A stretch of 64,000 nucleotides of DNA from Cohnella rhizoplanae (GCF_948329515.1 NZ_CAOJCN010000016.1:62001-126000), one strand, 5' to 3'; counted from the stretch's first letter, positions 1 to 9,003 are shown. The notes: generated from the letters alone by a model not told the origin. Translations and numbers: made by a program.

Positions 1-34
1 ACGTGTGATACCAAAGATCGGGAGGCCATTAATC

Positions 35-3000
35 ATGTTCTGGACCATCGAAAAGCTGCAGAAAAGAATCGAAGAGTTATCCGAGTACCGGTACCGTCAT
101 GCGATCGCGCTCGACGAGTGGGCGATGCAGGAGGACGTGTCGCAGGAGAACGGCGTCCAGCGCCCGCCCGAGCTTGCCGGGGAACTGACGATGCGCAAGG
201 GCGACCGGTGGGTCGGCTACGATCGCTATGTCTGGCTGCGCCGCAACGTGCAGGTGCCCGCAGAGTGGCAAGGCCGGGAGATCGTCGGCCTGTTCGACTT
301 CGGACTGACCGGAGCGGGCAATAACTCCGCATTCGAGTCATTGCTGTACGTGAACGGCCGTCCGTATCAAGGCGTCGACACGAACCACCGGGAGGTATTT
401 CTCCCGGCCGACGCCGCGGGCGCCGACGTCGAGCTCGTCTTCCGTCTCTGGTCCGGACTCGAGGGCGGCGGAGGTCCGCGCGATCTGGAGCATCAGTTCA
501 AGCGCGCCGAGCTCGCCGTGCTGGACGCGGCCGCCGACGATCTGTACTTCACCGGGCGCGCCGCGCTGGAGACGGCCAAGGTCCTCGAGGAATCCAATCC
601 CGCCAAGCATGACCTGCTGACGGCGGCTGACCGCGCGTTCCGGCTCGTCGATTGGTCCCGGCCGGGCTCGGACGCCTTTTACGCATCGGTCGAACAGGCC
701 GCGGACGCGCTGCGGTCGGAGCTGTCCAAGCTGGACAAGCACAGCTCGGTGACGGTCCGCGCCATCGGCCATACGCATATCGACGTCGCCTGGCTCTGGC
801 GTCTGCGGCATACGCGCGAGAAGTCCGCAAGGTCGTTTTCCACGGTGCTCCGGCTGATGGAGAAGTACCCGGAGTACGTGTTCCTCCAGACGCAGCCTCA
901 ATTGTACGCTTATCTGAAAAGAGACTATCCGGAGATCTACGACCAGATACGCGAGCGCGTGAAGGAAGGACGCTGGGAAGCCGGCGGCGCCATGTGGCTC
1001 GAGGCGGACTGCAATCTGACGAGCGGCGAATCGCTGGTCCGGCAGCTGCTGCACGGCACGCGGTTCTTCCGCGACGAATTCGGCGTCGAATGCGATTATC
1101 TGTGGCTGCCCGACGTGTTCGGCTATAGCTGGGCGCTGCCCCAGATCTTGCGGAAGTCCGGCATCAAGACGTTCATGACGACCAAGATCAGCTGGAGTCA
1201 ATACAATCGGATGCCGCACGATACGTTCAAGTGGCGGGGCATCGACGGCTCCGAGGTGCTGACGCACTTCATTACCACGCCCGATGTGGCGGACCCGAGC
1301 GTCTGGTGGTACACGTACAACGGCCAGATCGAGCCTTTTACCGTCAAAGGGATCTGGGATACGTACCGCGACAAGGATATTAATCGCGAGCTGCTGCTGT
1401 CGTACGGCTACGGAGACGGAGGCGGCGGCGTGAACCGGCATATGCTGGAGATGCGGCGTCGCCTGGACGAGATGCCCGGATTGCCCCGGATCGAGCCTGG
1501 GCGGGCGGGAGACTTTTTCGACAAGCTGCACGAGTCGGTGGAAAGCACGGACCGTTACGTCCATACGTGGGATGGAGAACTGTACCTGGAGTACCACCGC
1601 GGCACGTATACGAGCCAGGCGTTCGTCAAGCGGATGAACCGCAAGCTCGAGCTGATGTACCGCGAAGCGGAATGGCTGCATGCGCTCGGCGCGGCGGCGA
1701 ACGGCGGCGACTGGTCGGCGTACCCCGCCGAGAAGCTGCATGAAGGCTGGACGACGATCCTGCGCAATCAGTTCCACGACATTATCCCGGGCTCGTCCAT
1801 CGGGACGGTGTACGAGGACGCGCGGCTGGAATACGCCGAAGCCGAGCAGTGGGGGCGGGAAACGATCAACGCCGCCGCCGGCCGGCTCGCGCAGCCGTCC
1901 GCGGATGCGGGCCGGGTCGTCAGCGTGTATAACGGCGCCGCGTTCGACCGGACAGAGCTGGTCGAGATCGATCCCGCGGACGGCAACGGCAAAGGCGATA
2001 CCGATGGCGCCTTGACGGGCGACGGCGTCTGGTTTTCCGCCGACGGACGGCCGCTGCGCGCGGAGCGCGCGGGAGACCGCTGGCTCGTGCTGGCGGAGGA
2101 CGTGCCGGCGCTTGGCGCGGCTACGCTGCGCTTCGAGCCTGCTGCCGGCGCGAGCTCGGCGCAGGCGCAAGCGCAGACGCAGGCGGCTCAGCCTGCGTTC
2201 GCGTGGGACGGCAGCGGCCGCGTCCTCGCGACGCCGCATTACGAGCTCGCGTTCGACGAGGTCGGCCGTATCATCCGTCTCTATGACCGCGATGCCGCGC
2301 GCGAGGTGCTGGCCCGGGGCGCCGCGGCTAACGAACTGCAGGTATTCGAGGACAAGCCGAAGATGTTCGAGGCTTGGGATATCGATCTGTTCTACCAGGA
2401 AAAGCAACGCGAGATTACGGATCTGCGCAAGCTGGAGCTCGTCGAATGCGGCGCGCTGCGCGCCGTGCTGCGCTTCGAGTGGGCGTACGGCGATTCCGTC
2501 ATCGAGCAGCGGCTGACCGTCTACGCGCACGACCGTCGGATCGACTTCGCCACGCGGGCGGATTGGCGGGAGCGCCAGCAGCTGCTGAAGGTCGCGTTCC
2601 CGGTCGAGATCCGGGCCACCGAGGCGACGTACGACATCCAGTTCGGCAACGTGAAGCGCCCGACGCACTGGAACACGAGCTGGGATCACGCGCGCTTCGA
2701 GACGGTCGGGCATCAGTGGGTCGACCTGTCCGAGCGGGGTTACGGCGTGAGCCTGCTGAACGATTGCAAATACGGGCACGACATCAAGGACAACGTCATC
2801 CGTCTGTCGCTCATCAAGTCCGCCGTCGATCCCGATCCGAACGCCGACCAAGGCGAACATCTCTTCACTTACTCGCTCTATCCGCATCGCGGCGATTGGG
2901 CGGACGGCGGCACGGCGAGAGCGGCCTGGTCGCTCAACAATCCGCTGCTGCCGATGCCCGGCGCGAGCGCGTTCGCGGGCAAGTCGCTGCTGCGCGCCGA

Positions 3001-3244
3001 CGCGGCGCACGTCGCCTTCGACGCGATCAAAAAAGCGGAGGACGAGGACGCATTGCTCGTCCGTCTGCACGAATACGCGGGCGCCCGCGGCGTCGTGACG
3101 CTGACCGGCGACTGCGAGATCGCCTCGTGGCAGGAATGCGACCTGATGGAGCGGCCTGCCGGCGAGCGCCATGACGGCGGCGAGCCGCTGCGCTTCGAGC
3201 TCTCGCCTTACGAGATCAAGACGTTCCTGATCCGGCTGCGGTAA
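35..3244 (+). CDS. Alpha-mannosidase, glycoside hydrolase family 38
   Basis: Predicted zinc-dependent retaining exo-alpha-mannosidase of 1069 residues. No signal peptide is visible, so it probably acts on imported oligosaccharides in the cytoplasm. Visible GH38 hallmarks are GHTHIDVAWLWR near residues 245-256 (zinc ligands His248 and Asp250), LPDVFGYS with the expected nucleophile Asp360, the HRGTYTSQ stretch, and QFHDIIPGSS with zinc ligand His581. The C-terminal half is the usual beta-rich GH38 domain, interrupted near residue 710 by a Gln/Ala-rich linker. The ATG at 35 is preferred because GGGAGG lies 9 nt upstream; an in-frame GTG at 5 has no room for a binding site. A strong terminator follows. 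The upstream gene is outside the window, so operon membership is unknown. Substrate (mannan, N-glycan or lipoarabinomannan mannose) cannot be told from sequence. Confidence 0.95.
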   Translation: MFWTIEKLQKRIEELSEYRYRHAIALDEWAMQEDVSQENGVQRPPELAGELTMRKGDRWVGYDRYVWLRRNVQVPAEWQGREIVGLFDFGLTGAGNNSAFESLLYVNGRPYQGVDTNHREVFLPADAAGADVELVFRLWSGLEGGGGPRDLEHQFKRAELAVLDAAADDLYFTGRAALETAKVLEESNPAKHDLLTAADRAFRLVDWSRPGSDAFYASVEQAADALRSELSKLDKHSSVTVRAIGHTHIDVAWLWRLRHTREKSARSFSTVLRLMEKYPEYVFLQTQPQLYAYLKRDYPEIYDQIRERVKEGRWEAGGAMWLEADCNLTSGESLVRQLLHGTRFFRDEFGVECDYLWLPDVFGYSWALPQILRKSGIKTFMTTKISWSQYNRMPHDTFKWRGIDGSEVLTHFITTPDVADPSVWWYTYNGQIEPFTVKGIWDTYRDKDINRELLLSYGYGDGGGGVNRHMLEMRRRLDEMPGLPRIEPGRAGDFFDKLHESVESTDRYVHTWDGELYLEYHRGTYTSQAFVKRMNRKLELMYREAEWLHALGAAANGGDWSAYPAEKLHEGWTTILRNQFHDIIPGSSIGTVYEDARLEYAEAEQWGRETINAAAGRLAQPSADAGRVVSVYNGAAFDRTELVEIDPADGNGKGDTDGALTGDGVWFSADGRPLRAERAGDRWLVLAEDVPALGAATLRFEPAAGASSAQAQAQTQAAQPAFAWDGSGRVLATPHYELAFDEVGRIIRLYDRDAAREVLARGAAANELQVFEDKPKMFEAWDIDLFYQEKQREITDLRKLELVECGALRAVLRFEWAYGDSVIEQRLTVYAHDRRIDFATRADWRERQQLLKVAFPVEIRATEATYDIQFGNVKRPTHWNTSWDHARFETVGHQWVDLSERGYGVSLLNDCKYGHDIKDNVIRLSLIKSAVDPDPNADQGEHLFTYSLYPHRGDWADGGTARAAWSLNNPLLPMPGASAFAGKSLLRADAAHVAFDAIKKAEDEDALLVRLHEYAGARGVVTLTGDCEIASWQECDLMERPAGERHDGGEPLRFELSPYEIKTFLIRLR

Positions 3245-3271
3245 TCGCGGACCGCGCTTTTCGATTCTACA

Positions 3272-3307
3272 GGCTCCCTTCCCGCGCAGCGGAAAGGGAG
3301 CCTTTTG
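3272..3307 (+). terminator. Rho-independent terminator after alpha-mannosidase
   Basis: A GGCTCCCTT / AAGGGAGCC stem closes a C/G-rich loop and is followed by TTTT. It sits about 30 nt after the stop and also serves the convergent Rieske gene region. Confidence 0.85.
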
Positions 3308-3339
3308 TATGCTTCATCGTGCCCGAGGAGAGCGAGCGG

Positions 3340-3690
3340 TCAGGTAGCGTCGCCCGTGGACGCATCGCCGCCGTCGATTCGGATATACACGCATCCCCCG
3401 TCCACGCGCACGGGGTACGTGCGCAGCCGCACGCATGCCGGCGCGCGCTTGGCCTCTCCGGTCGGGATGTCGAAGCGGCCGTTATGCTTGGGGCATTCGA
3501 TCGTCTTCCCCGTCACAAGGCCATCCGCCAGATGGAAGCGCCCGTGCGTGCAGTGGCCGTCCGTCGCGTAGTAGCCATCGTCCTCCGTCCGGTAGACGGC
3601 GTAAGTCGACTCGCCGCAGTCGAACCGGACGACGTCCTCCCGGTCGATATCCGACGCTGCGCACGCTTTAACCCATTGTTCGGATGTCAT
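3340..3690 (-). CDS. Rieske-type [2Fe-2S] ferredoxin
   Basis: Small soluble electron carrier of 116 residues. The Rieske cluster ligands are complete: C47-T-H49 and C66-x-x-H69, spaced as in the ferredoxin components of Rieske non-haem oxygenases (bottle-like NirD/BphF type). The ATG at 3690 has an AAAGGAGGAG ribosome binding site 8-9 nt upstream. That site lies inside the last codons of the upstream desaturase, so the two genes overlap by 23 nt and are probably translationally coupled. Known family role: it passes electrons from a reductase to an oxygenase. Inference from context: it is the electron donor of the neighbouring desaturase. No reductase gene is adjacent. Confidence 0.9.
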   Translation of the reverse strand: MTSEQWVKACAASDIDREDVVRFDCGESTYAVYRTEDDGYYATDGHCTHGRFHLADGLVTGKTIECPKHNGRFDIPTGEAKRAPACVRLRTYPVRVDGGCVYIRIDGGDASTGDAT

Positions 3691-4753
3691 CGTTCGTCTC
3701 CTCCTTTCGTCCTGCAGCCGTCTCCGCGAACGCCCGGACGCGCGGGACGATATAATCCGGATCCCGCCGGATTCTCCGCAGCGCGGCGACGGTCTCGCGC
3801 ACCGCGGCGGAGAAGCTCGGCGCGGGCGCCGGACAATCGTGCTTGATCTCCTCGTGCAGCGCCGGCAGGTTGTAGTAGGGAACCATCGGGTACATGTGGT
3901 GCTCCACATGGTAATTCATGTTCGTGTACAAGAACCGGAGGACCGGATTCGCGTAGAAGGTGCGGGTGCACAGCCGATGGTCCAGCGTGTCCTCGTACAG
4001 GCCCAGATGCTGGGTCCAGATTAACAGGGCATTCAGATACGCGCCGTAAAAGGCGGGCAAGCCGACGAACAGCAGCGGGGCGACCGAGCTTGTGGCGAAG
4101 CAAATCGCGATCAGCGCGGCATAGACCGCGAGCATCGCGCGCGCTTCGTTGAACAGCTTGCGATGCTCGGACGCCGGTATGAGCTCGCGCTCCGCCGGCT
4201 TCATCCGCCCGAGCGCATGCAGGAGCAGGCCGTTGAACGTCGGGAAGACGTTGTCGCGGAGCAGCTGGCGCAGCAGTCTTCGCCAGCGGGCGGGACGCGG
4301 CTCGTTGATCTCCGGGTCGCTGCCCACGATGATCGTATCCGAGTGATGTCGGACATGCGACCAGCGGAAGCCCGTAGCCTGATACAGGATCAGGCACGAG
4401 CAGACCTGGTAGATCGCTTCGTTCAGCCAGGCCGTGCGGAACGGCGTCCCGTGACAGAACTCGTGCCACTTGGAGGTCGCCGAGGTCGTGTAGACGCCGC
4501 CGTACAAGGCGAACGCGAGCACGGACCACCAGGTCCCCCAGGACAGCCAGGCGATCCAGCCGGTCGCGCCCAGCGCCGACAGCCACAATAGCGTATCGCG
4601 CGCAGCACGTCCGTTCCTTCGCCGCATGAGCGCTTTCAGCCGGTCGCGCCGGACGGGGGTTTGATACCACTCGGCGGATACCAGGCCTTTAACGATCGCC
4701 TTGTCTCTTTCCGGTCCGAGAATGCTGTAATCCCTTTGTACCGCTCGCGTCAT
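3668..4753 (-). CDS. Membrane fatty-acid desaturase family protein
   Basis: 361-residue integral membrane di-iron enzyme of the FA_desaturase family. The three histidine boxes are present: HEFCHG (with preceding W), HVRHH, and HVEHH near the C-terminal third. Four hydrophobic segments surround them. The family introduces double bonds or hydroxyl groups into acyl or carotenoid chains using O2 and an external electron donor. The ATG at 4753 follows AAAGGAA at normal spacing. The gene overlaps a Rieske ferredoxin gene downstream. This is unusual because bacterial acyl-lipid desaturases normally use plant-type or 4Fe-4S ferredoxins, so the real substrate may not be a phospholipid. It is divergent from an AraC-family gene, with 131 nt between the starts. 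Confidence 0.88.
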   Translation of the reverse strand: MTRAVQRDYSILGPERDKAIVKGLVSAEWYQTPVRRDRLKALMRRRNGRAARDTLLWLSALGATGWIAWLSWGTWWSVLAFALYGGVYTTSATSKWHEFCHGTPFRTAWLNEAIYQVCSCLILYQATGFRWSHVRHHSDTIIVGSDPEINEPRPARWRRLLRQLLRDNVFPTFNGLLLHALGRMKPAERELIPASEHRKLFNEARAMLAVYAALIAICFATSSVAPLLFVGLPAFYGAYLNALLIWTQHLGLYEDTLDHRLCTRTFYANPVLRFLYTNMNYHVEHHMYPMVPYYNLPALHEEIKHDCPAPAPSFSAAVRETVAALRRIRRDPDYIVPRVRAFAETAAGRKEETNDDIRTMG

Positions 4754-4817
4754 CTTGAATCGTTCCTTTCCCGCCTTCGGTCGGTTTCTGCCTTGATTGT
4801 AAGCGATTTAAAAAAGG

Positions 4818-4846
4818 TTGACTTCCCGGATTCCCTTGAATAGGAT
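4818..4846 (+). promoter_or_regulatory. Candidate sigma-A promoter of the AraC-GH116 operon
   Basis: TTGACT and TAGGAT hexamers are separated by exactly 17 nt, placing the start of transcription about 30 nt before the AraC start codon. A TACAAT on the opposite strand just upstream may be the -10 of the divergent desaturase gene. Confidence 0.6.
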
Positions 4847-4884
4847 CAGAAACATCGGAGGATGCGAGAGGGGGAAGGGTGCAC

Positions 4885-5820
4885 ATGCCAAAGAGACAGG
4901 CGGATCCGCATCGTTGGGTGCTGAACCCGGAGCGGGAAGCCGGTAGGGAAGCGGTTGCTTCCCCTGCGCCGGCCGAGCTTGTCCAGCTGGGGCGCCAGCG
5001 TTACGCGGAGGCTTACCCCATCGCGTCTCACCGCCATGAAGGGGCCTACGAATTCGTGTATGTCGAACGCGGCGCCGTCACTTGGGAGGTCGGCGGATCT
5101 CTTTATCCGACGTTGGCCGGGCAATGGTTCTACGCGAATCCGGGAGAGCTGCACAGCGCGAGGTTCGACCATATGGAGCCGAGCCGGATTTGGTGGCTCA
5201 TCCTGGCCGATCCCGGCGCCCGGCCCAGCTGGCTAAGGCTGACCGAAGACGAGCGCAGCTGGGTGAGCGGCAGGCTAAGCGGACTTCCCCGCGTATTTTC
5301 GGACGCGGGCCGGGCTTGCGAGCAATTGACGGAGCTCAAGACCGCGCTGGAGTCCGGCGATCCGGCAGGCGCGTTGATCGCCAGGCACGGGCTGCTCGAC
5401 ATCGTCCTCGGTTTTTTTCGCGAGCCGGCCGCCCCGTCGGACTCTGCGCTGCGCGAGGCGATCCGGCGGTCCGTCGCAGCCGCGGCAGCGCGGCCGGAGC
5501 GCCGCGTGACGGTCGCGGAGATGGCGAGCGCCGTGCATTTAAGCGAATCGCACTATTTCAAGCTTTTCCGCGAGCTGTTCGGGCTGTCGCCGGCGGTCTA
5601 TCTGGACCGCGCGAGAATGGAACGCGCGTGCCAGCTGCTGCGGGCCGGCCGTTCCGTGACCGACGCGGCTTACGAGCTCGGATACAAGACGAGTCAGCAT
5701 TTCGCGACGTCGTTCAAGAAGACGATCGGACGATCGCCGCAGCAGTGGCGAGCCGATGACGGCAAGGCGCGGGGGAACTGCGTCGGACGATCGCAGGAGT
5801 TGCGGAGGGGCGACGACTGA
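4885..5820 (+). CDS. AraC-family transcriptional regulator
   Basis: 311-residue regulator. The N-terminal half is a cupin sensor domain (SHRHEGAYEF near residue 50 and a GQWFYANPGE segment). The last 100 residues carry two helix-turn-helix units, with VAEMASAVHLSESHYFKLFR as the first and the family signature around AYELGYKTSQHFATSFKK. I chose the ATG at 4885; a GTG two codons earlier (4879) is possible because the GGGGGAAGG site serves both. The gene runs in the same direction as the GH116 gene only 28 nt downstream, so it is most likely a local sugar-responsive activator of that enzyme. The ligand is unknown. Confidence 0.92.
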   Translation: MPKRQADPHRWVLNPEREAGREAVASPAPAELVQLGRQRYAEAYPIASHRHEGAYEFVYVERGAVTWEVGGSLYPTLAGQWFYANPGELHSARFDHMEPSRIWWLILADPGARPSWLRLTEDERSWVSGRLSGLPRVFSDAGRACEQLTELKTALESGDPAGALIARHGLLDIVLGFFREPAAPSDSALREAIRRSVAAAAARPERRVTVAEMASAVHLSESHYFKLFRELFGLSPAVYLDRARMERACQLLRAGRSVTDAAYELGYKTSQHFATSFKKTIGRSPQQWRADDGKARGNCVGRSQELRRGDD

Positions 5821-5848
5821 TCGTCAAGGAATAAGGGAGGCGAACGGC

Positions 5849-8476
5849 ATGGGCAAAACGTATGCAGGCAACAAGACGAAGGAAATTTCCTTTCCCCTGG
5901 GCGGGATCGGGACGGGCAGCATCGGGCTGGCCGGCAACGGCAGGCTGATCGACTGGGAAATCTTCAATGCGCCCAACAAACGGAGCTTCAACGGTTACAG
6001 CCACTTCGCGGTTAAAGCCGAGGCGCATGGCCGGCTGCTGGATGCCAGGGTGCTGAACGGGGACTATCCGGCCCCGTATACGGGACAGCCGGTGAGGGGC
6101 GGCCCCCTGCACAGCGGCTACGGCTTCGGGCCGGAAAACAACACGATGGCCGGCATGCCGCACTTCGCCAGGCATGCGTTCGAAGGCGAGTTCCCGTTCG
6201 CCCGCCTGACGTTCGCGGACGAGGCCTTCCCGGGCGAAGTCGCGCTAGCGGCATTCAATCCGTTTATCCCGCTGAACGACGCGGACTCCAGCCTGCCATG
6301 CGCGATGTTCGAGATCGAATTCGCCAATCCGCTCCCGCACGAGGTCACGTACACGGCGGCGCTCACGACGTCCAATCCGAAGGCGGGCGATCGTGCGATC
6401 AATCGGTACGCGCGGGCGGCGGACGGAACGAGCGTACTGAAGCTGGGCACGGATTCGTATGCGCCGGACGATCCGCTGTACGGGGACTTGTCCGCGGCCA
6501 CGGACGCGGCCGACGCGCACGGCCAGGAATATTGGTACCGCGGGGGCTGGTGCGACAATCTCGAGATGTACTGGCGGGACTTCGCGCGCCCCGGCCCGCT
6601 GCCGGACCGCCGCTATCCGGACGACCAGCCTCCGCACCCCCGGCACAAGGACAACGGCACGCTCGCCGTGCGCGTGACCGTCGGGGCGGGGAGGACGGCG
6701 CGCGTCCGGTTCGCGTTGGCTTGGCATTTTCCCAACGTATACAATGCCTGGAACCCGGAGCCGGACGGCCGGCGTACCGTGTGGCGCAATTATTACGCGT
6801 CGCAACACGCGGATTCCGCGGCAGTCGCTGTCTATGCGCTCGCGAACTGGGACCGACTGTATAGGGAGACCGACAGGTTCCGCGCTGCGCTGTTCGGGTC
6901 GACGCTGCCCGCCGAGGCGCTGGAGGCGATCTCCGCCAACCTGTCGATCCTGAAGTCGGCGACGACGCTCCGGCTGACGGACGGCGCCTTCTACGGGTTC
7001 GAGGGCGTCATCGAGGATGTCGGCTCCTGCGAGGGCTCGTGCACGCACGTGTGGAATTACGCCTACGCGCTTCCCTTCCTTTTCCCTTCGCTCGAACGGT
7101 CGATGCGGGATCTGGACTTCCGGTACAACCGGCGGCCGGACGGGAGCATGGCGTTCAGGCTGATGCTGCCGCTCGGGCGCGATCCCGGCGCGTTCCGGGC
7201 TTGCGTGGACGGCCAGATGGGCGGCGTGGTGAAGGCGTATCGCGATTGGAAAATCTCCGGCGACGACGGCTGGCTGCGCGCCAACTGGGAGGCGATCAAG
7301 AGCTCGCTCGAATTCGCGTGGAGCGAGGCGAATCCCGACCGCTGGGACGCGGACAAGGACGGCGTCATGGAGGGGCGGCAGCATCACACGCTCGACATGG
7401 AGCTGTTCGGTCCGAACGCGTGGCTCAACGGATTCTACCTCGCGGCGCTCAAGGCTGCGGCCGAGATGGCCGACCGGCTCGGAGAGCCGGACAAGGGGGC
7501 GGAATATCGGGACCTCTTCGCCCGAGGCAAGGCGTGGACCGACGCGCATCTGTTCGACGGGCGCTACTACGGACAGAAGATCGACCTGACGGACCGCGGC
7601 CTGCTCGAGCGATATAACGAGGGCGCTTCGCTGTTCGGGGAGCGCGCGGCGGATGCCTACTGGAACGAGGAGGCGGGAGAGATCAAGTACCAGATCGGCG
7701 AAGGCTGCGGGATCGATCAGGTCGTGGCGCAGTGGCATGCCGATCTGTGCGGCCTGGGCGAGATCTTCGATCCGGCGCAGACGCGGACGGCGCTGAGGTC
7801 GCTCTACGCCCACAACTTCAAGGCGAGCATGCGCGGGGAGGCGAATCCCTGGCGGCTGTACGCGCTGAACGACGAGGGCGGATTGGTTATCTGCGCATGG
7901 CCGGAGGGCCGGCGGCGCCCCGCGGTGCCGCTGACGTACGCGCCGGAGACGATGACGGGCTTCGAGTATCAGGCGGCGAGCCACATGATCCGGGAGGGCA
8001 TGCTGGACGAGGGCTTAAGCGTCGTCCGCGCGATCCGCGACCGCTACGACGGGGAGAAGCGCAATCCGTGGAACGAGATGGAATGCGGCAGCAACTACGC
8101 GCGCGCGATGGCGAGCTACTCGCTCCTCCTGTCCTACAGCGGGTTCAGCTTCGACATGACCTGTGGCGAGCTCGGCTTCGATCCGGTCCTGCGCCCCGAA
8201 GGCGGCTTTCGCGCGTTCTGGTCGATCGACGGTGCCTGGGGCACGTTCGAGCTGGAAGAGGAGGCAGGGGCGTTTCACGTAACGGCTGGGGCGCTGACGC
8301 TGCGCAAGCTCGGTCTGCCAGCCGGGTGGGACGGCGCGTCGCTGAGGGCTACGGCAGATGGGCGGGACGTCCGATTGGCCGATGCCGCGGAGGGCCCCGG
8401 GCTCTGCTTTGTGGGCGAGCTGAAGCTCGTCGAAGGACAGACGCTGCGTTGGAAGCGCGCGATGCCTAGGCAGTAG
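5849..8476 (+). CDS. Glycoside hydrolase family 116 enzyme
   Basis: 875 residues without a signal peptide, so cytoplasmic. An N-terminal beta-sandwich begins with the conserved FPLGGIGTGSIGL. It is followed by a large (alpha/alpha)6 catalytic domain containing CEGSCTHVWNYA (about residues 394-405, in the region expected to hold the glutamate nucleophile) and QHHTLDMELFGPNAWLNG, where Asp516 is the probable acid/base. Family activities include beta-glucosidase and beta-xylosidase (bile acid glucosidase GBA2 type), and one characterised member is an exo-beta-D-arabinofuranosidase. Given GH172 and DUF4185 genes 17-20 kb away, the last activity is a serious candidate; sequence alone does not decide. 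The ATG at 5849 has AAGGGAGG 8 nt upstream. It probably forms an operon with the preceding AraC gene and ends at a terminator. Confidence 0.9.
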   Translation: MGKTYAGNKTKEISFPLGGIGTGSIGLAGNGRLIDWEIFNAPNKRSFNGYSHFAVKAEAHGRLLDARVLNGDYPAPYTGQPVRGGPLHSGYGFGPENNTMAGMPHFARHAFEGEFPFARLTFADEAFPGEVALAAFNPFIPLNDADSSLPCAMFEIEFANPLPHEVTYTAALTTSNPKAGDRAINRYARAADGTSVLKLGTDSYAPDDPLYGDLSAATDAADAHGQEYWYRGGWCDNLEMYWRDFARPGPLPDRRYPDDQPPHPRHKDNGTLAVRVTVGAGRTARVRFALAWHFPNVYNAWNPEPDGRRTVWRNYYASQHADSAAVAVYALANWDRLYRETDRFRAALFGSTLPAEALEAISANLSILKSATTLRLTDGAFYGFEGVIEDVGSCEGSCTHVWNYAYALPFLFPSLERSMRDLDFRYNRRPDGSMAFRLMLPLGRDPGAFRACVDGQMGGVVKAYRDWKISGDDGWLRANWEAIKSSLEFAWSEANPDRWDADKDGVMEGRQHHTLDMELFGPNAWLNGFYLAALKAAAEMADRLGEPDKGAEYRDLFARGKAWTDAHLFDGRYYGQKIDLTDRGLLERYNEGASLFGERAADAYWNEEAGEIKYQIGEGCGIDQVVAQWHADLCGLGEIFDPAQTRTALRSLYAHNFKASMRGEANPWRLYALNDEGGLVICAWPEGRRRPAVPLTYAPETMTGFEYQAASHMIREGMLDEGLSVVRAIRDRYDGEKRNPWNEMECGSNYARAMASYSLLLSYSGFSFDMTCGELGFDPVLRPEGGFRAFWSIDGAWGTFELEEEAGAFHVTAGALTLRKLGLPAGWDGASLRATADGRDVRLADAAEGPGLCFVGELKLVEGQTLRWKRAMPRQ

Positions 8477-8487
8477 AGCTCGTTAAT

Positions 8488-8535
8488 AGAGAACGTCCCC
8501 CTCGGTCAGGAAGGCCGGGAGGGGCGTTCTCTTGC
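8488..8535 (+). terminator. Terminator of the AraC-GH116 operon
   Basis: AGAGAACG(T)CCCC pairs with GGGGCGTTCTCT across a 20-nt loop, starting 11 nt after the stop codon. The T-tract is short (CTTGCGTTTC). Confidence 0.7.
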
Positions 8536-8570
8536 GTTTCCGCCTGCTTCTGCTCGCTATGTCCTCTTCC

Positions 8571-8823
8571 GCGCGCCTGCCCCGTGCGCATCGCCTTCAC
8601 TACAAGAGGCGATCCGCCTCTGCGCGCCTGCCCCGTGCCCATCGCCTTCACTACAAGAGGCGATCCGCCCCCGGACGCCTGCCCCGCGCGCATCGCCTTC
8701 ACTACAAGAGGCGATCCGCCTCCGCGCGCCTGCCCCGTGCCCATCGCCTTCACTACAAGAGGCGATCCGCCCCCGCGCGCCTGCCCCGTGCCCATCGCCT
8801 TCACTACAAGAGGCGATCCGCCC
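8571..8823. repeat. Tandem array 1: five 51-bp units, each with a hairpin
   Basis: The motif TACAAGAGG recurs at 8601, 8652, 8703, 8754 and 8805, exactly 51 bp apart. Each unit contains the inverted repeat ATCGCCT-N10-AGGCGAT (first copy 8590-8613, with an extra T-G pair) and a conserved C-rich spacer beginning GCGCGCCTGCCCC. Units differ at only a few positions. Because 51 is divisible by 3, several frames stay open through the array on both strands; I do not regard these as genes. The array lies between the GH116 terminator and the promoter of the peptide transporter. Confidence 0.95.
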
Positions 8824-8938
8824 CCGAGCACCCGCTCCCCCTCTCAACGCATGAACACCCGTACACCGCTAACCACTTGCACTCACTTTCACGCATACTT
8901 CAATCCATCTTGTGGGATACCATAATTAGTCAACGTGG

Positions 8939-8967
8939 TTGCCGGGGACCGATGCGATCGCTATAAT
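8939..8967 (+). promoter_or_regulatory. Candidate promoter P1 of the oligopeptide transporter operon
   Basis: TTGCCG and TATAAT are separated by 17 nt, about 130 nt before the lipoprotein start codon. An inverted repeat lies at the expected start of transcription just downstream. Confidence 0.6.
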
Positions 8968-8974
8968 AAGAAAG

Positions 8975-9003
8975 TTGTCGACATTTTCGATCGCATTCGA
9001 CAA
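8975..9003. promoter_or_regulatory. Inverted repeat, candidate operator
   Basis: TTGTCGA-N15-TCGACAA is a perfect 7-bp inverted repeat immediately downstream of P1 and upstream of P2. Its position fits a repressor site. No regulator gene is adjacent to name the binding protein. Confidence 0.45.

Noticed and set aside
338..3172. Very long open frame on the minus strand opposite the GH38 gene, and similar ones opposite GH116 (6245-7984), GH97 (59787-62390) and glcD (39879-41336)
   Set aside because: In high-GC genes the antisense frame often stays open. These have no ribosome binding site and Arg/Val/Pro-rich low-complexity products, while the sense frames carry clear family motifs.
8466..8966. 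Several overlapping open frames with repeated peptides such as ARLPRAHRLHYKRRS in array 1
   Set aside because: The 51-bp period is divisible by 3, so stop-free frames repeat on both strands. No ribosome binding site or conserved protein feature was seen.
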